Origin: an uncultured Clostridium sp.
Lineage (GTDB): Bacteria; Bacillota; Clostridia; TANB77; CAG-508
Assembly: GCA_900553685.1 (NCBI GenBank)
Contig: USEI01000009.1
Location: forward strand, 1 to 64,000
DNA: 64,000 nucleotides
Reading direction: 5' to 3'
Every line of letters begins with the position of its first letter. The stretch's first letter is position 1. Below are positions 19,592 to 29,265 of the stretch, piece after piece. Position numbers and translations under genes: made by a program. Below the pieces are notes generated by a model that saw nothing but the letters and a program-made list of their open reading frames with translations, ran no database searches and had not been told where the DNA came from.

Positions 19592-20611
19592 ATGAAAAGA
19601 AAGAAGAAAAAACCAAGACCCCGAGCGATAGAAAGCTTTAATTTATTTAAAGCCGAAGCGTTCAAACATTATATTAAAGAAATGGAGGAGAGAACACAGG
19701 AATTTACAAAAAATAATCCTAACTTATCGGATGTAAAATTTTATTTATTCCAAACAATCAGAAATAGAGACTTATTAAGAGATATGATTTTTAATCTAAC
19801 ATATTTTTATGATACTAATTATACAGGAAATAAAGATTTTATTCATATACCAGATATTAGTACTATTTTAGATAATTTACTAAAACACCCTATAATGTTA
19901 GCTACTAGAAAAGATGAAAATAATACAGAAGAAATATTAGGAGTATGCACTGTAAAACTTGAAAGTAGCACAAATATTTCTAGTAATCCATTTTTCCCAA
20001 CTAAAAATGAAAATGTTTTAATAATAAGCAATATATTAACTAAGATAGATGCAGTAGATAGAAATAACAATAAAATAAGAGGAATAGGAAAAGAACTATT
20101 TAAAGCCGCAATTAAAGCTGCTTACGAACTTAATAAAACCAATAAACTTAGATTAATATGTGAAGTTGATTGTAGAAATATGCAAAGCTATAATGCTGTT
20201 TCAAAAGCAGTTACAACTTTAAAATCTGAAGGTTTAAAATTAGATTTAGCAGTTGATGGATACTATGAAATAATAGATAATACAGGAGAGTTAACAGAAG
20301 CACCTACTTTTATTTTGGAAATAGGATTAAATAGTAATAGAATCATATCAGATGAAAGACATGAATTTAATTATTTAGATTGTAAAGCTACAGAATTATT
20401 TTCAGATTTAAACAGTATAATAGAAAGTAATACCAAAGAATTAAGTGAGTTTGTTAATATAAAAGACGAAAAAGTAGTTATTTATCATGAGTTAGAGGCT
20501 TTTAATGCTCTAAATGTTGAATTTAATATAGGAAATACTGCTGATGGAAACGAAAGAGTTCCTCAAATTCAAAGTCTTCAATATCAAACAGCCCAAAATG
20601 ATATAAAATAA
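19592..20611 (+). CDS. GNAT-family N-acetyltransferase, long form
   Basis: This is a soluble protein of 339 residues with a basic start (KRKKKKPRPRA). The central part carries a GNAT core: ILGVCTVKLE (strand 3-4 region), ILTKIDAV, then the acetyl-CoA motif NNKIRGIGKELFKAAIKAA near residues 156-174 and a following LICEVDCRNMQSYNAVSKAV. The C-terminal 100 residues are not recognised. The substrate is unknown. A GshAB-like ATP-grasp ligase gene starts 26 bases after its stop, so both are probably made from one transcript and act on one substrate or pathway; that is an inference from spacing only. Confidence 0.78.
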   Translation: MKRKKKKPRPRAIESFNLFKAEAFKHYIKEMEERTQEFTKNNPNLSDVKFYLFQTIRNRDLLRDMIFNLTYFYDTNYTGNKDFIHIPDISTILDNLLKHPIMLATRKDENNTEEILGVCTVKLESSTNISSNPFFPTKNENVLIISNILTKIDAVDRNNNKIRGIGKELFKAAIKAAYELNKTNKLRLICEVDCRNMQSYNAVSKAVTTLKSEGLKLDLAVDGYYEIIDNTGELTEAPTFILEIGLNSNRIISDERHEFNYLDCKATELFSDLNSIIESNTKELSEFVNIKDEKVVIYHELEAFNALNVEFNIGNTADGNERVPQIQSLQYQTAQNDIK

Positions 20612-20637
20612 ATAATTGTAGAAAAGAGAGAATAAAT

Positions 20638-22395
20638 ATGAATCAAGCGAAATTTAATATTTGTTTAGAAAGAATGGTTTTGAGATGCAATAAGAATAAA
20701 AAGATTAGTTCTACAAAATATCCAAAAGCATTTGGAAATAAAGAGAAAAATAATTTTATTAGAAGTGAAAATGAAGAATATATATTAAAATTGAAATCAC
20801 CAACTTCTTCAAGTATATCTGAAGCATACTATAAACTTCAAGAAATAACCAATGTTGTATATTCAGAATTATATAGTTTGAATGAAATTGTTTGGCCATT
20901 TTCTAGTTTTAATAACATAAACTTAAATAGTAAAATTACTTTATCTATAAACAAAGAAAACTATGAAGAATTAAAGAAAGTAAATAAAGTTTTACCAGAG
21001 AAATTAGAAGATGCTTTTAAAAATTTAAAAAGTGAATTTAAAAATAAATCTTATATATTAGAAAAGTTATATGGAAAGTGTACACTAAAAGTTTCAAAAA
21101 GTAATATCGAATTATCAGAATTAAAAAATAATTATAGAACAAGAATGGGAATGACTTATGATGATATATGTTTTTTAGTTACTTTTATATTTAGTTTATT
21201 AGAAAAAAATGAATTCAAATCATTTAAAGAAGAATTTAAAATACTAGAAAATATAAGTAAAAAATATTCCTTAAAAACTAAAGAATCTTTAGAAAATGTC
21301 TTAAAAGAAATTCAAAATCAAAAGTCAAGACTTGAACAAGAAGCAGAGTTAACAGATAAAGAAAAAACAGATTTAATAGATAAATATATGAAAGAAGGAT
21401 ATGAAACAAGATATGCACTTTTAAAATATAAGAAATTAGAAAAAGCTGCTGTAGTTTTAATAAAAGATGCTATATATCAAGGAATTGATTATAAAGTTTT
21501 AAATGAGTCTAAAAGTATCGTAGAATTCGAATTAAACGGACATAAAGAGTTTGTAATAGAAGGAAATAAAACTGACAGAGATACTTATATTTTTCCAATT
21601 ATAACAGATGACAAATTAATTTCAAAACAAATAATGGCAGATTATGGACTAAATGTTCCAAAAGCAATTCTTCTTGATTCAGAAATGGATAGGGAAGATA
21701 TTGAAGAACTTGCTAGTAAATTTTTCAATAAAACAGCTGTTATAAAACCTAGAAATACTAACTATGGCACAGGAATAAGCGTATTTGATAGAAAAGCAAG
21801 TAAAGAAGAAATCTTAACAGCTATAGATTATGCTTTTAAGTTTGATAATAATGTTTTAATAGAAGAATTTGCAAAAGGAATGGAATATAGATTTCTAGTA
21901 ATTGACGGAAAATGCCTAAGTGTTGCACATAGAAGAGCAGCAAGTGTAGTTGGAGATGGAAAATCTACTATAAAGGAATTGATGATTAAAAAAAGTAATG
22001 AATACTGGCATAGATTAGTTGGATCTCCTTTGAAAATGGATTTACCATTGGAAGAGCATTTAAAATCACAAGGATATAATTATGATACAGTAATACCAGA
22101 AGGAAAAAGGGTATTTTTAAGAACAAATTCAAACTGTTCATCTGGTGGAGAAGCAGTAGATGTGACAGATGAAATGCCAGTAAAATTTAAAAAGATTGCT
22201 GAAAAAGCTGCTAAAGCATTTGACGCTAAAATTTGTGGAGTAGATATTATAGTTGAAGATTTCAAAAAAGATCATTATTCTATAGTAGAAATAAATGATA
22301 ATCCAGGATATTCGATTAGTGAATGGCCTTATGAAGGAAAAGAACAAAAAATTGGTTTAGGTATATTTAAACTTTTAGGGTTAGTGCAAGAATAG
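20638..22395 (+). CDS. GshAB-like ATP-grasp ligase with degenerate glutamate-cysteine ligase half
   Basis: Residues from about 325 to 585 match the glutathione synthetase-like ATP-grasp half of bifunctional GshAB. Conserved blocks are AVIKPRNTNYGTGISVF, LIEEFAKGMEYRFLVIDGK, RRAASVVGDGKSTIKEL, LRTNSNCSSGGEAVDVTDE, GVDIIVED and the metal-binding VEINDNPGYS. The N-terminal half is only about 300 residues instead of about 480. It still shows the skeleton of glutamate-cysteine ligase: EYILKLKSPTSSSISEA and LNEIVWPFSS correspond to EAQLELITP and LWPLSMPP of GshAB. The acidic metal-binding residues and most of the active-site region are missing. I infer that the first reaction is lost and that the enzyme joins an unknown carboxylate to an unknown amine. 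It is paired with the upstream GNAT gene. Confidence 0.8.
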   Translation: MNQAKFNICLERMVLRCNKNKKISSTKYPKAFGNKEKNNFIRSENEEYILKLKSPTSSSISEAYYKLQEITNVVYSELYSLNEIVWPFSSFNNINLNSKITLSINKENYEELKKVNKVLPEKLEDAFKNLKSEFKNKSYILEKLYGKCTLKVSKSNIELSELKNNYRTRMGMTYDDICFLVTFIFSLLEKNEFKSFKEEFKILENISKKYSLKTKESLENVLKEIQNQKSRLEQEAELTDKEKTDLIDKYMKEGYETRYALLKYKKLEKAAVVLIKDAIYQGIDYKVLNESKSIVEFELNGHKEFVIEGNKTDRDTYIFPIITDDKLISKQIMADYGLNVPKAILLDSEMDREDIEELASKFFNKTAVIKPRNTNYGTGISVFDRKASKEEILTAIDYAFKFDNNVLIEEFAKGMEYRFLVIDGKCLSVAHRRAASVVGDGKSTIKELMIKKSNEYWHRLVGSPLKMDLPLEEHLKSQGYNYDTVIPEGKRVFLRTNSNCSSGGEAVDVTDEMPVKFKKIAEKAAKAFDAKICGVDIIVEDFKKDHYSIVEINDNPGYSISEWPYEGKEQKIGLGIFKLLGLVQE

Positions 22396-22460
22396 TAAAC
22401 AATATATAAAATTTTAAATTCATTGTAAATTTTGTTTTAATTGAATATGTAAATAGATGA

Positions 22461-22493
22461 ATCAGCCACTTTTGAAAGTGGCTGATATTTTTT
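22461..22493 (+). terminator. Terminator after the ATP-grasp gene
   Basis: ATCAGCCACTTT and AAAGTGGCTGAT form a 12-bp perfect stem with a 2-base loop, followed by ATTTTTTT. Confidence 0.92.
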
Positions 22494-22502
22494 TAGTTAT
22501 AT

Positions 22503-23084
22503 TCATAGAAGTATTGGCTGAATTTGCTCTTTATCTAAAGCATATTCTAGAGTTCTTATGATATATGTTGGATCAAATACTAGAGAATTCGGTTTAGTTA
22601 TAGGATTATCCTGTTTAAAAGGTACAAAATAATAATTTTTCCTATTAAGTAATTTTCCAATATTTTCAGCAGAACCAGATAAAGCATTATTTGTGGATAT
22701 AGCAATTACTACGGGTCTGTTGTTTCTTAAATGAGATTTTACAGCCATTGTAACAGGAGTATCGATAATATCATTTGCAAGTTTAGCAATTGTGTTTCCA
22801 GAACATGGAGCAACAATCAATATATCAAACATTTTTTTAGGACCAATAGGTTCTGCTGCTTGTATAGAATTAATTATTTTATGATTTGTTAAGTTTTCTA
22901 TTTTGTTAATAAAATCATGAGCTTTTCCAAATTTAGTATCTAAATTATAGCTATTAAAGCTCATGATTGGAGTAATATCAGTATTTTCAATTTGTTTTAT
23001 TTTTTCTAGTTCTATAATAGTTTTTTGAAAAGTACAAAAAGAACCTGTTAAAGCAAATCCGATTTTTTTATTATTTAATTTCAC
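22503..23084 (-). CDS. dpaB: Dipicolinate synthase subunit B (flavoprotein)
   Basis: DpaB (SpoVFB) works with DpaA to make dipicolinic acid for the spore core. The sequence follows the family closely: KKIGFALTGSFCTF at the N-terminus, AEPIGPKKMFDILIVAPCSGNT near residues 78-99, KLANDIIDTPVTMAVKSHLRNNRPVVIAIS near 102-131 (key parts DTPVTMA, HLRNNRPVV) and an ending QIQPILL. I place the start at the GTG at 23084, seven bases after GGAGG; a GTG six bases further upstream abuts the site. The usual partner gene dpaA is not adjacent, which is unusual. The terminal gene order suggests a single-gene transcript, presumably active in the mother cell. Confidence 0.92.
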   Translation of the reverse strand: MKLNNKKIGFALTGSFCTFQKTIIELEKIKQIENTDITPIMSFNSYNLDTKFGKAHDFINKIENLTNHKIINSIQAAEPIGPKKMFDILIVAPCSGNTIAKLANDIIDTPVTMAVKSHLRNNRPVVIAISTNNALSGSAENIGKLLNRKNYYFVPFKQDNPITKPNSLVFDPTYIIRTLEYALDKEQIQPILL

Positions 23085-23347
23085 AAACACACCTCCTTTT
23101 TATTTAAATTAAATCTTGAGTTTATAATTTATATACTCTTATATATTTTATGAATTTATGTTAATTAAGTTATATACAAAATATAATTCTTTATTTTTAT
23201 ATATTATGAAAAAGTGCTAATGTATGAAGTAATGTATAAAGACTTGTAGTAAATTAACATATAAATTTAAGTATTATTCACTTGTTTTTTTAAAAGTATG
23301 ATGATATAATTTTATAGATTGTTAAAATTAATGATTAGAGGGATATT

Positions 23348-24073
23348 ATGTTTGTAGAACACAAATTTTATATAGGATTAAGTGATATAAATCCTTTAAA
23401 AGAATTAAATAATACTTGTTTATTAAGATATTTAGAAGATACTGCAGGAATACATTCTGAAATAGCAGGATATGGGATTACAGATATGAATAAAACAAGA
23501 AAAACTTGGATTTTATTGTCTTGGAAAGTAAAAGTTAATAAAAGACCACTTATTAATGATACTGTAAGTGTAAAAACTTGGTCAAGATTGATAGATAAAT
23601 TTTATGCATATCGTGATTTCGAAGTTAGAAATCAATATAATGAAGTTATCGCTATAATTACTTCTAAATGGGTATTTGTAGATATAGATAAAGGTAAATT
23701 AATAAAAGTTTCTGAAGAAGTTGCAGAAAGTTATAAAACAGAAACTGAAAATGCTGTTTTTAAAGAAAAAGATTTAGAAAGATTGTCAGAACCTAAAGAA
23801 TATTCTAGCAGCATTTTATTTAAAATTACAAGAAATATGATAGATATAAATAAACACCTTCATAATATATATTATTTAGATATTGCAAAAGAAGCTTTAC
23901 CAGAGGAGATTGCTTTTGGAAATGAATTAAATAACTTTGAAATTATGTATAAGAAAGAAATAAAATTGGGAGAAATAGTTAAAGCTTTATATAGTTTTGA
24001 AGATGGATATCATTATGTAACAATAAAAAGTGAAGATGAAAGTATTATACATTCAATAATGAGGTTAAAATAA
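23348..24073 (+). CDS. Acyl-ACP thioesterase (FatA/B-like)
   Basis: This 241-residue double hot-dog enzyme releases fatty acids from acyl carrier protein. The first hot-dog has LLRYLEDTAGIHSEIAGYG and RKTWILLSWKVKV. The region NDTVSVKTWSRLIDKFYAYRDFEV is typical of acyl-ACP thioesterases of PF01643, and the second hot-dog carries the active-site-like segment DINKHLHNIYYLDIAKEALPEE near residues 173-194. An AGAGGGATATT sequence precedes the ATG. It is followed by a lipid-phosphatase-like gene 80 bases away, which suggests but does not prove a lipid-related group. Confidence 0.88.
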   Translation: MFVEHKFYIGLSDINPLKELNNTCLLRYLEDTAGIHSEIAGYGITDMNKTRKTWILLSWKVKVNKRPLINDTVSVKTWSRLIDKFYAYRDFEVRNQYNEVIAIITSKWVFVDIDKGKLIKVSEEVAESYKTETENAVFKEKDLERLSEPKEYSSSILFKITRNMIDINKHLHNIYYLDIAKEALPEEIAFGNELNNFEIMYKKEIKLGEIVKALYSFEDGYHYVTIKSEDESIIHSIMRLK

Positions 24074-24153
24074 ATTATAAAATATATAAAAAATAATTTA
24101 ATTAAGAAAATTAAATTATTTATAGACAAAAGAACTTTTGAAGGAATTAGAAT

Positions 24154-24804
24154 ATGAAATATAGATTAGATAACATAAAGAAATTTTTAAGAAAAAACCT
24201 AAGATGGATTATTTTATTTATATGTATGATAGGATTTTTAGAAACAGCTGAAGATGTTTTTGGAAATGAAATAATGAAAAGAGATATAATAGGTTATAAT
24301 TTAATATCAACATATTTAATGTCAGATTTTATTACACCAATAGCAAAATTTATTACACATTTTGGAGGAGCAATAGTTTTAATCTTCTTAGCTACAATAT
24401 TGTTTATAATAATAAAAAATAAAAGAATAGGAATTTGTATATATCTTAACTTATTTTTTGTTACTGTTTTAAATTTAATTTTGAAAAATATAGTACAAAG
24501 ACCTAGACCAACAGAATATAGATTAATAAATGAATCAGGATATAGTTTTCCTTCTGGACATTCTATGGCAAGTGCAGCTTTTTATGGTTTTTTAATTTAT
24601 TTAATATATAAAAAAATTGAAAATAAAAAATTAAAAATAATATTAATGACAATACTTAGTTTATTAATATTATTGATAGGAGTAAGTAGGATATATTTAG
24701 GGGTTCATTATACAAGTGATGTTTTTGCGGGATTTTGCGTTTCAATATCTTATCTTGCAATATACACACATATAATAGATGATTTTATAAATAAAAAAGA
24801 TTAA
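24154..24804 (+). CDS. PAP2-family membrane phosphatase
   Basis: This integral membrane phosphatase of the type 2 phosphatidic acid phosphatase family has 216 residues and about five to six helices. All three catalytic motifs are visible: KNIVQRPRP near residues 109-117, YSFPSGHSMASA near 130-141, and SRIYLGVHYTSDVFAG near 178-193. Likely substrates are undecaprenyl pyrophosphate, phosphatidylglycerol phosphate or phosphatidate; sequence alone does not decide. The next gene starts 14 bases after its stop. Confidence 0.9.
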   Translation: MKYRLDNIKKFLRKNLRWIILFICMIGFLETAEDVFGNEIMKRDIIGYNLISTYLMSDFITPIAKFITHFGGAIVLIFLATILFIIIKNKRIGICIYLNLFFVTVLNLILKNIVQRPRPTEYRLINESGYSFPSGHSMASAAFYGFLIYLIYKKIENKKLKIILMTILSLLILLIGVSRIYLGVHYTSDVFAGFCVSISYLAIYTHIIDDFINKKD

Positions 24805-24818
24805 TATTTGGAGTTTGT

Positions 24819-25535
24819 ATGAAATTAATTGGCATAATGGGAAAACCTGGTTCTGGTAAAACTACTTTTAGTGATTATTTAGGATGCAAAGATACAGTTG
24901 GAGTTATACATGTTGATGATTTAGTTGCTGATATAAAGAAAAAATATTTTAAATTTTTCTTACAACCAAAGGAAAATAATAAAACAGAAAATGTAAAGAA
25001 CAACCCTAAATTAAAAGCAGGTATAAAAGAAAAATTCTATAAAAACAAATTTCTTTTTAACATATTAATGAAACTTAGAACTAAATTAATAGAAAAAAAA
25101 TTATTAAAAAAGATTGAAGACTTTAAACTAGACGGAAAAGAAATAACTGTAATTGATGACTGGGCTTTACCATATCAAAATAAAATTTTTCATAAGCTTG
25201 ATAAAATATATACTCTAGAAAGAGATTTTTTAGAAAGAAGAGATGGATTAAAACAAAGAGATGCTCTAACAGTAAGAGAATTAAGAGTTTGTGATATTCC
25301 ATATTCTTTAGAACATATTAAATTGCCAGAGGGAGAAAATGTTGTAAAAATTTTAAATAAAGGAAGCATGAAAGAATTAAAAGAACAAGCTGATAGAGAG
25401 TATGAAAAAATTGGAATGCTATCATTTGATGAAAGATATAGTATAAAATCTCAAATTAATTTAGCAAATATTGCTAAAACAGTAAATCAAGCAAGTAAAA
25501 TTGTGACACGAGAAAAAGTTGATGAAAAAGATTAA
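24819..25535 (+). CDS. CoaE-like P-loop kinase of unknown substrate
   Basis: The N-terminus IGIMGKPGSGKTTFSDYLG (residues 4-22) is a Walker A motif followed by VIHVDDLVADI, a layout resembling dephospho-CoA kinase. ITVIDDWALPYQNKIFHKLDKIYTLE near 117-142 also resembles the CoaE walker-B and lid-adjacent region, and a RRDGLKQRDALTVREL lid-like Arg-rich segment follows. It has 238 residues with a Lys-rich insert around 45-95, which typical CoaE lacks. It is therefore a divergent family member and not a confident CoaE. It is co-transcribed with the PAP2 gene and ends in a terminator. Confidence 0.65.
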   Translation: MKLIGIMGKPGSGKTTFSDYLGCKDTVGVIHVDDLVADIKKKYFKFFLQPKENNKTENVKNNPKLKAGIKEKFYKNKFLFNILMKLRTKLIEKKLLKKIEDFKLDGKEITVIDDWALPYQNKIFHKLDKIYTLERDFLERRDGLKQRDALTVRELRVCDIPYSLEHIKLPEGENVVKILNKGSMKELKEQADREYEKIGMLSFDERYSIKSQINLANIAKTVNQASKIVTREKVDEKD

Positions 25536-25561
25536 ATCAGTATTTTATACTGATTTTTTTT
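25534..25561 (+). terminator. Terminator after the CoaE-like gene
   Basis: AAATCAGTAT and ATACTGATTT form a 10-bp stem with a short T loop and a long T-run. Confidence 0.92.
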
Positions 25562-25601
25562 AATATTGAAATTGCTGCTTTTGTTCTATACAAATAAACT
25601 A

Positions 25602-25675
25602 CGAACATTTTTTTGCTTAATGATTGACTTTTAATAGAAGACATGATAAAATTTCATAGTAAGAACTAATGTTTG
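25602..25675 (+). promoter_or_regulatory. dinB promoter with two LexA-like (SOS) boxes
   Basis: The promoter is TTGACT (25624-25629), a 17-base spacer, then TAAAAT (25647-25652). Box 1, CGAACATTTTTTTG (25602-25615), lies just upstream of -35. Box 2, AGAACTAATGTTTG (25662-25675), covers the expected start site. Each has one mismatch to the Gram-positive LexA pattern CGAAC-N4-GTTYG. LexA repression with SOS induction is inferred. Confidence 0.7.
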
Positions 25676-25689
25676 TATAGGAGAAAAAA

Positions 25690-26907
25690 TTGGAAAGACA
25701 AATTTTACATGTAGATGTTAATAATGCTTTTTTATCTTGGACGGCTGTTTATATGTTAAAGAATGGTTATCCTGTTGATATTAGAACAATTCCATCAATT
25801 ATTGGTGGAGATGAAGAGAAACGTTCAGGAATAGTACTTGCTAAAAGTCCTATTGCTAAAAAATTCGGAATTATAACAGGAGAACCAATTTATTTTGCAA
25901 AGCAAAAATGTAATAAATTAGAAGTATTTCAAGGTGATTTTGAAGTATTTAATAAATATTCCAATGATTTATATAAAATATTTTTAGAATATACAGATAG
26001 AATTGAAAGATTTAGTATTGATGAATGCTTTTTAGATCTAACAGGATTTTTACAAGGTAGAAAATTAATAGATATAGCAAAAGAAATAAATTCAAGAGTT
26101 GAAAGAGAATTGGGGTTTACTGTTAATGTTGGAATTTCAACAAATAAATTACTTGCAAAGATGGCTTCTGATTTTGAAAAACCTAATAAAGTGCATACAT
26201 TATACGAATATGAAATCGAAGATAAAATGTGGCCACTTCCTGTATCCGAATTATTTATGATAGGAAGGAAAACTGTTCCCAAATTACACAATTTAAGAAT
26301 AAAGACCATTGGAGATTTAGCGAAAACAGACAAAGAAATTCTATTAAAACGTTTTGGAAAACACGGATTATTAATGTGGAATTATGCTAATGGGATAGAT
26401 GATGAAGAAGTAAACTCTAAAATAGAAGCTCCAAAAAGCATTGGAAATTCAGTTACTTTACCAAAAGATGTTAGAAATTTTGAAGACATTTACAAAATTG
26501 TTATTGCTTTATGTGAGCAAGTTTCATATAGATTAAGAAAACATAATTTAATTGCAAATACAATTAATGTACAACTTAGAACAAAAGATTTTCAAGATTA
26601 TTCTCATCAAAAACCATTAAAATATTCTACATCATCAACAAAAGAAATTATTAAAACCGCTAAAGAAATTTTACAAGAGATGTATAAAAATGATTCAATT
26701 AGACTTGTAGGAGTAAGAGCAGATAATTTGAAAAATAAAGACGAAGTTCAATTATCATTATTTCAAAATGATACAAAACAAGAAAAAATTGATAACGTTC
26801 TTGATAATTTGAAAAATCAATATGGTTATGGAATAATAACTAGAGCAGGAGATTTAGAAATAAAAAACATTGTAAAAGGAAAAGATAAGAAATTTAAAAA
26901 TAAATAA
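25690..26907 (+). CDS. dinB: DNA polymerase IV / Y-family translesion polymerase
   Basis: This Y-family polymerase copies damaged templates. The catalytic palm shows HVDVNNAFLSW near residues 6-16 and the second acidic motif FSIDECFLDLTG near 102-113. VGISTNKLLAKMASDFEKP near 146-164 and the helix-hairpin-helix region ELFMIGRKTVPKLHNLRIKTIGDLA near 184-208 are typical. The first motif reads VDVNNAF where E. coli DinB has DMDCFFA, as in UvrX/YqjW-like Firmicute forms. The start is TTG at 25690, six bases after AGGAG. The promoter carries two LexA-like boxes, consistent with damage induction. Confidence 0.92.
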   Translation: MERQILHVDVNNAFLSWTAVYMLKNGYPVDIRTIPSIIGGDEEKRSGIVLAKSPIAKKFGIITGEPIYFAKQKCNKLEVFQGDFEVFNKYSNDLYKIFLEYTDRIERFSIDECFLDLTGFLQGRKLIDIAKEINSRVERELGFTVNVGISTNKLLAKMASDFEKPNKVHTLYEYEIEDKMWPLPVSELFMIGRKTVPKLHNLRIKTIGDLAKTDKEILLKRFGKHGLLMWNYANGIDDEEVNSKIEAPKSIGNSVTLPKDVRNFEDIYKIVIALCEQVSYRLRKHNLIANTINVQLRTKDFQDYSHQKPLKYSTSSTKEIIKTAKEILQEMYKNDSIRLVGVRADNLKNKDEVQLSLFQNDTKQEKIDNVLDNLKNQYGYGIITRAGDLEIKNIVKGKDKKFKNK

Positions 26908-27080
26908 TAAAAAATTTGTAAAATATTTTATAAGTAAAAATTTAATTTTAACATATGTTACATATTAAAAATTAGTTTTTATTTTTTAAATACTATTAAT
27001 AAATTTTGTGCAAAGTTATTGTAACTAAAAAATATTAAATATATAATATTAATATAAATTATATTTAAAAGGAGTAATAA

Positions 27081-28082
27081 ATGATAGAACCAGAAGAGAA
27101 TCCAGAATTTGTAAATGATTTTTTGGCATATAGTCTAACAATATTAAATAAATCTGAAAATTCAGTTAAAGAATATAATTATGATATTGCACATTTTTTG
27201 AAATTTATTAAATTTAAATATAAATTAACAGATGTTAAAGATGAGGAATTTATAAAAACTATAAAGATAAATGATTTTGATTTAGAAACTTTAAAAATAG
27301 TTACTTTACAAGATATTCATGCATTTTTACAATATTTAAAAATGTGTTATCAAAGTAAACCAGCAACTCTTGCTAGAAAGGCTTCAACTATTCGAATATT
27401 TTTTAAATATATGTGTAATAAAACTAAAAAACTTCCAACAAATCCTGCACAAGATTTAGAAACTCCTAAAATTGGGCAAAGATTACCTAAATATCTTACA
27501 TTAGAACAAAGTAAAGAATTGCTAGAAACAGCATCTAAACCTAATATATCTCATGGAAATCATGATAATTCAGAAAGAAATTTTGCTATGATAACATTAC
27601 TTTTAAATTGTGGTTTGCGTTTGTCAGAACTTATTGGAATAAATATTAGTGATATAGATTTTGAGAACAATAAACTTAATGTTATAGGAAAAGGTAATAA
27701 AGAAAGAACTATTTATTTAAATAATGCTTGTATAAAAGCAATTAATGCATATTTAGCTGTTCGTCAAAATGATAGAGTAAAATTTAGTTCAAAAGATGCA
27801 TTATTTTTAAGTGAACAAAATCAAAGGATTAGTAGAAGGTCTGTTCAGTATATTGTAAAGCAAGAATTAAAACTTGCTGGAATTGAAAAAGCAGATAAAT
27901 ATTCAGTACACAAATTAAGACATACTGCTGCAACTTTAATGTATAAATATGGTAATGTTGATATAAGGGCACTTCAAGAATTACTTGGTCATGAATCTAT
28001 TTCAACAACTCAAATTTATACACATGTAGATAATGAACAAATTAGAAATGCTGTTGAAGACAACCCATTAGCTAATATGTAA
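27081..28082 (+). CDS. Xer-like tyrosine site-specific recombinase
   Basis: This 333-residue tyrosine recombinase has an N-terminal SAM-like core-binding domain (about 8-125) and a C-terminal catalytic domain. Catalytic residues are visible: Arg in LLNCGLRLSELIG, the HKLRHTAATLMYKYG block with His and Arg, the LGHESISTTQIYTHV block with His and the nucleophile Tyr. It matches the chromosomal XerC/XerD or tyrosine recombinase group. It is not flanked by excision genes. Whether it is the dimer resolution enzyme or an accessory Xer is open, since no dif site was recognised nearby. Confidence 0.87.
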   Translation: MIEPEENPEFVNDFLAYSLTILNKSENSVKEYNYDIAHFLKFIKFKYKLTDVKDEEFIKTIKINDFDLETLKIVTLQDIHAFLQYLKMCYQSKPATLARKASTIRIFFKYMCNKTKKLPTNPAQDLETPKIGQRLPKYLTLEQSKELLETASKPNISHGNHDNSERNFAMITLLLNCGLRLSELIGINISDIDFENNKLNVIGKGNKERTIYLNNACIKAINAYLAVRQNDRVKFSSKDALFLSEQNQRISRRSVQYIVKQELKLAGIEKADKYSVHKLRHTAATLMYKYGNVDIRALQELLGHESISTTQIYTHVDNEQIRNAVEDNPLANM

Positions 28083-28734
28083 TTTTATATTGTGCCTGTT
28101 TGGAGAATACTTTCTCCATAAAATCAATATAGTAATATATATAAGAAAATTAAATTAATTTTTGGAATTTATTCCCACTGAATATGAAATAAATTGGTTT
28201 GAACTTTTTATTTTAATCTAAGCAAAAAAACGGTAGAGTAGGGGGGATAGCAAATTTTTTAATATTAGTAAAAATTTATTAAATTTAAATTTGTAAAAAA
28301 ATTATACATTAGGCATTATAAAAATAATATAAAAAAATAAATCTAGAAATAAGAATATATAAAAGTAAAATAAAATATTTAATTAATTTAAAATTTTAAA
28401 ATTTATTTAAATTAAAATTTTATTTAAGATTTTAAAATTAAGTTTTAAAAATTAAATTTATAAAACCAAACATAAATATTTTTAATACGAACAAATGTTG
28501 TTTGCAAAAAATTATAAATAATTAAATTATTTTACAAAATTTTTATAACTAAAGTTTAATAATATTTTTTATAAGTTATAATTTAATTAATCTTTAAAAT
28601 CAATTTTAAGCTAATGTTATTTTACAACAATAAAATTAATCATGTTTATAATTAAAATCCGTTTATATTGATTTAAGTTGCAATTAAATATATTAATTAT
28701 AAATTACTTTAAAATATTGACACGTTAAAATGAG

Positions 28735-28936
28735 TTTTAAGCCGTTTTTAAATTTAATTAATATAACTTGTTTATTAAAAAATTTGCTAATTATTGATTT
28801 AAGTAGCTTCTATTAAATGAATATAAAAATTACTGAAGAATTTTACCTAAAATCAGCTAAATTATAGTAATACAAAAAAAGCCTAAAAAGTGCCAAAAAA
28901 ACGACGCACGAGAATCGATTTTAAGGCGTTTTTAAA
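28735..28936 (+). repeat. Direct repeat in the gene-free region
   Basis: TTTTAAGCCGTTTTTAAA at 28735 recurs as TTTTAAGGCGTTTTTAAA at 28919, one base different, 184 bases apart. GC-containing words this long are unlikely to recur by chance in such A+T-rich DNA. Confidence 0.7.
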
Positions 28937-29265
28937 ATTTAGCCATATAGTTTGTTGTCTGTAAAATAAGGCAAATATGGAGAAATAGGTTCTTTGAAGA
29001 TTTTTAGAAAAATTTATACAAAATTATATATCAAGATATAAAAAATATATAACATAAAAAAAATTATAGATATAAAATTATAATAAGAAAATAATTATAA
29101 TAATGAAATTATATAAGTAAAATATAAAAATGCTTTAAAATTGATTTTAGAAGCTCAAATAAATATAGATATGATAAGTAATACAAAAGATTACAATAAT
29201 AAAGAATATAATATAAATAATATATAGAAATAAATATATATAATAAAATATTAATAGATATAAAG

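Noticed and set aside
28488..28501. CGAACAAATGTTGT as a third LexA box.
   Set aside because: Two mismatches in the conserved right half and no gene next to it.
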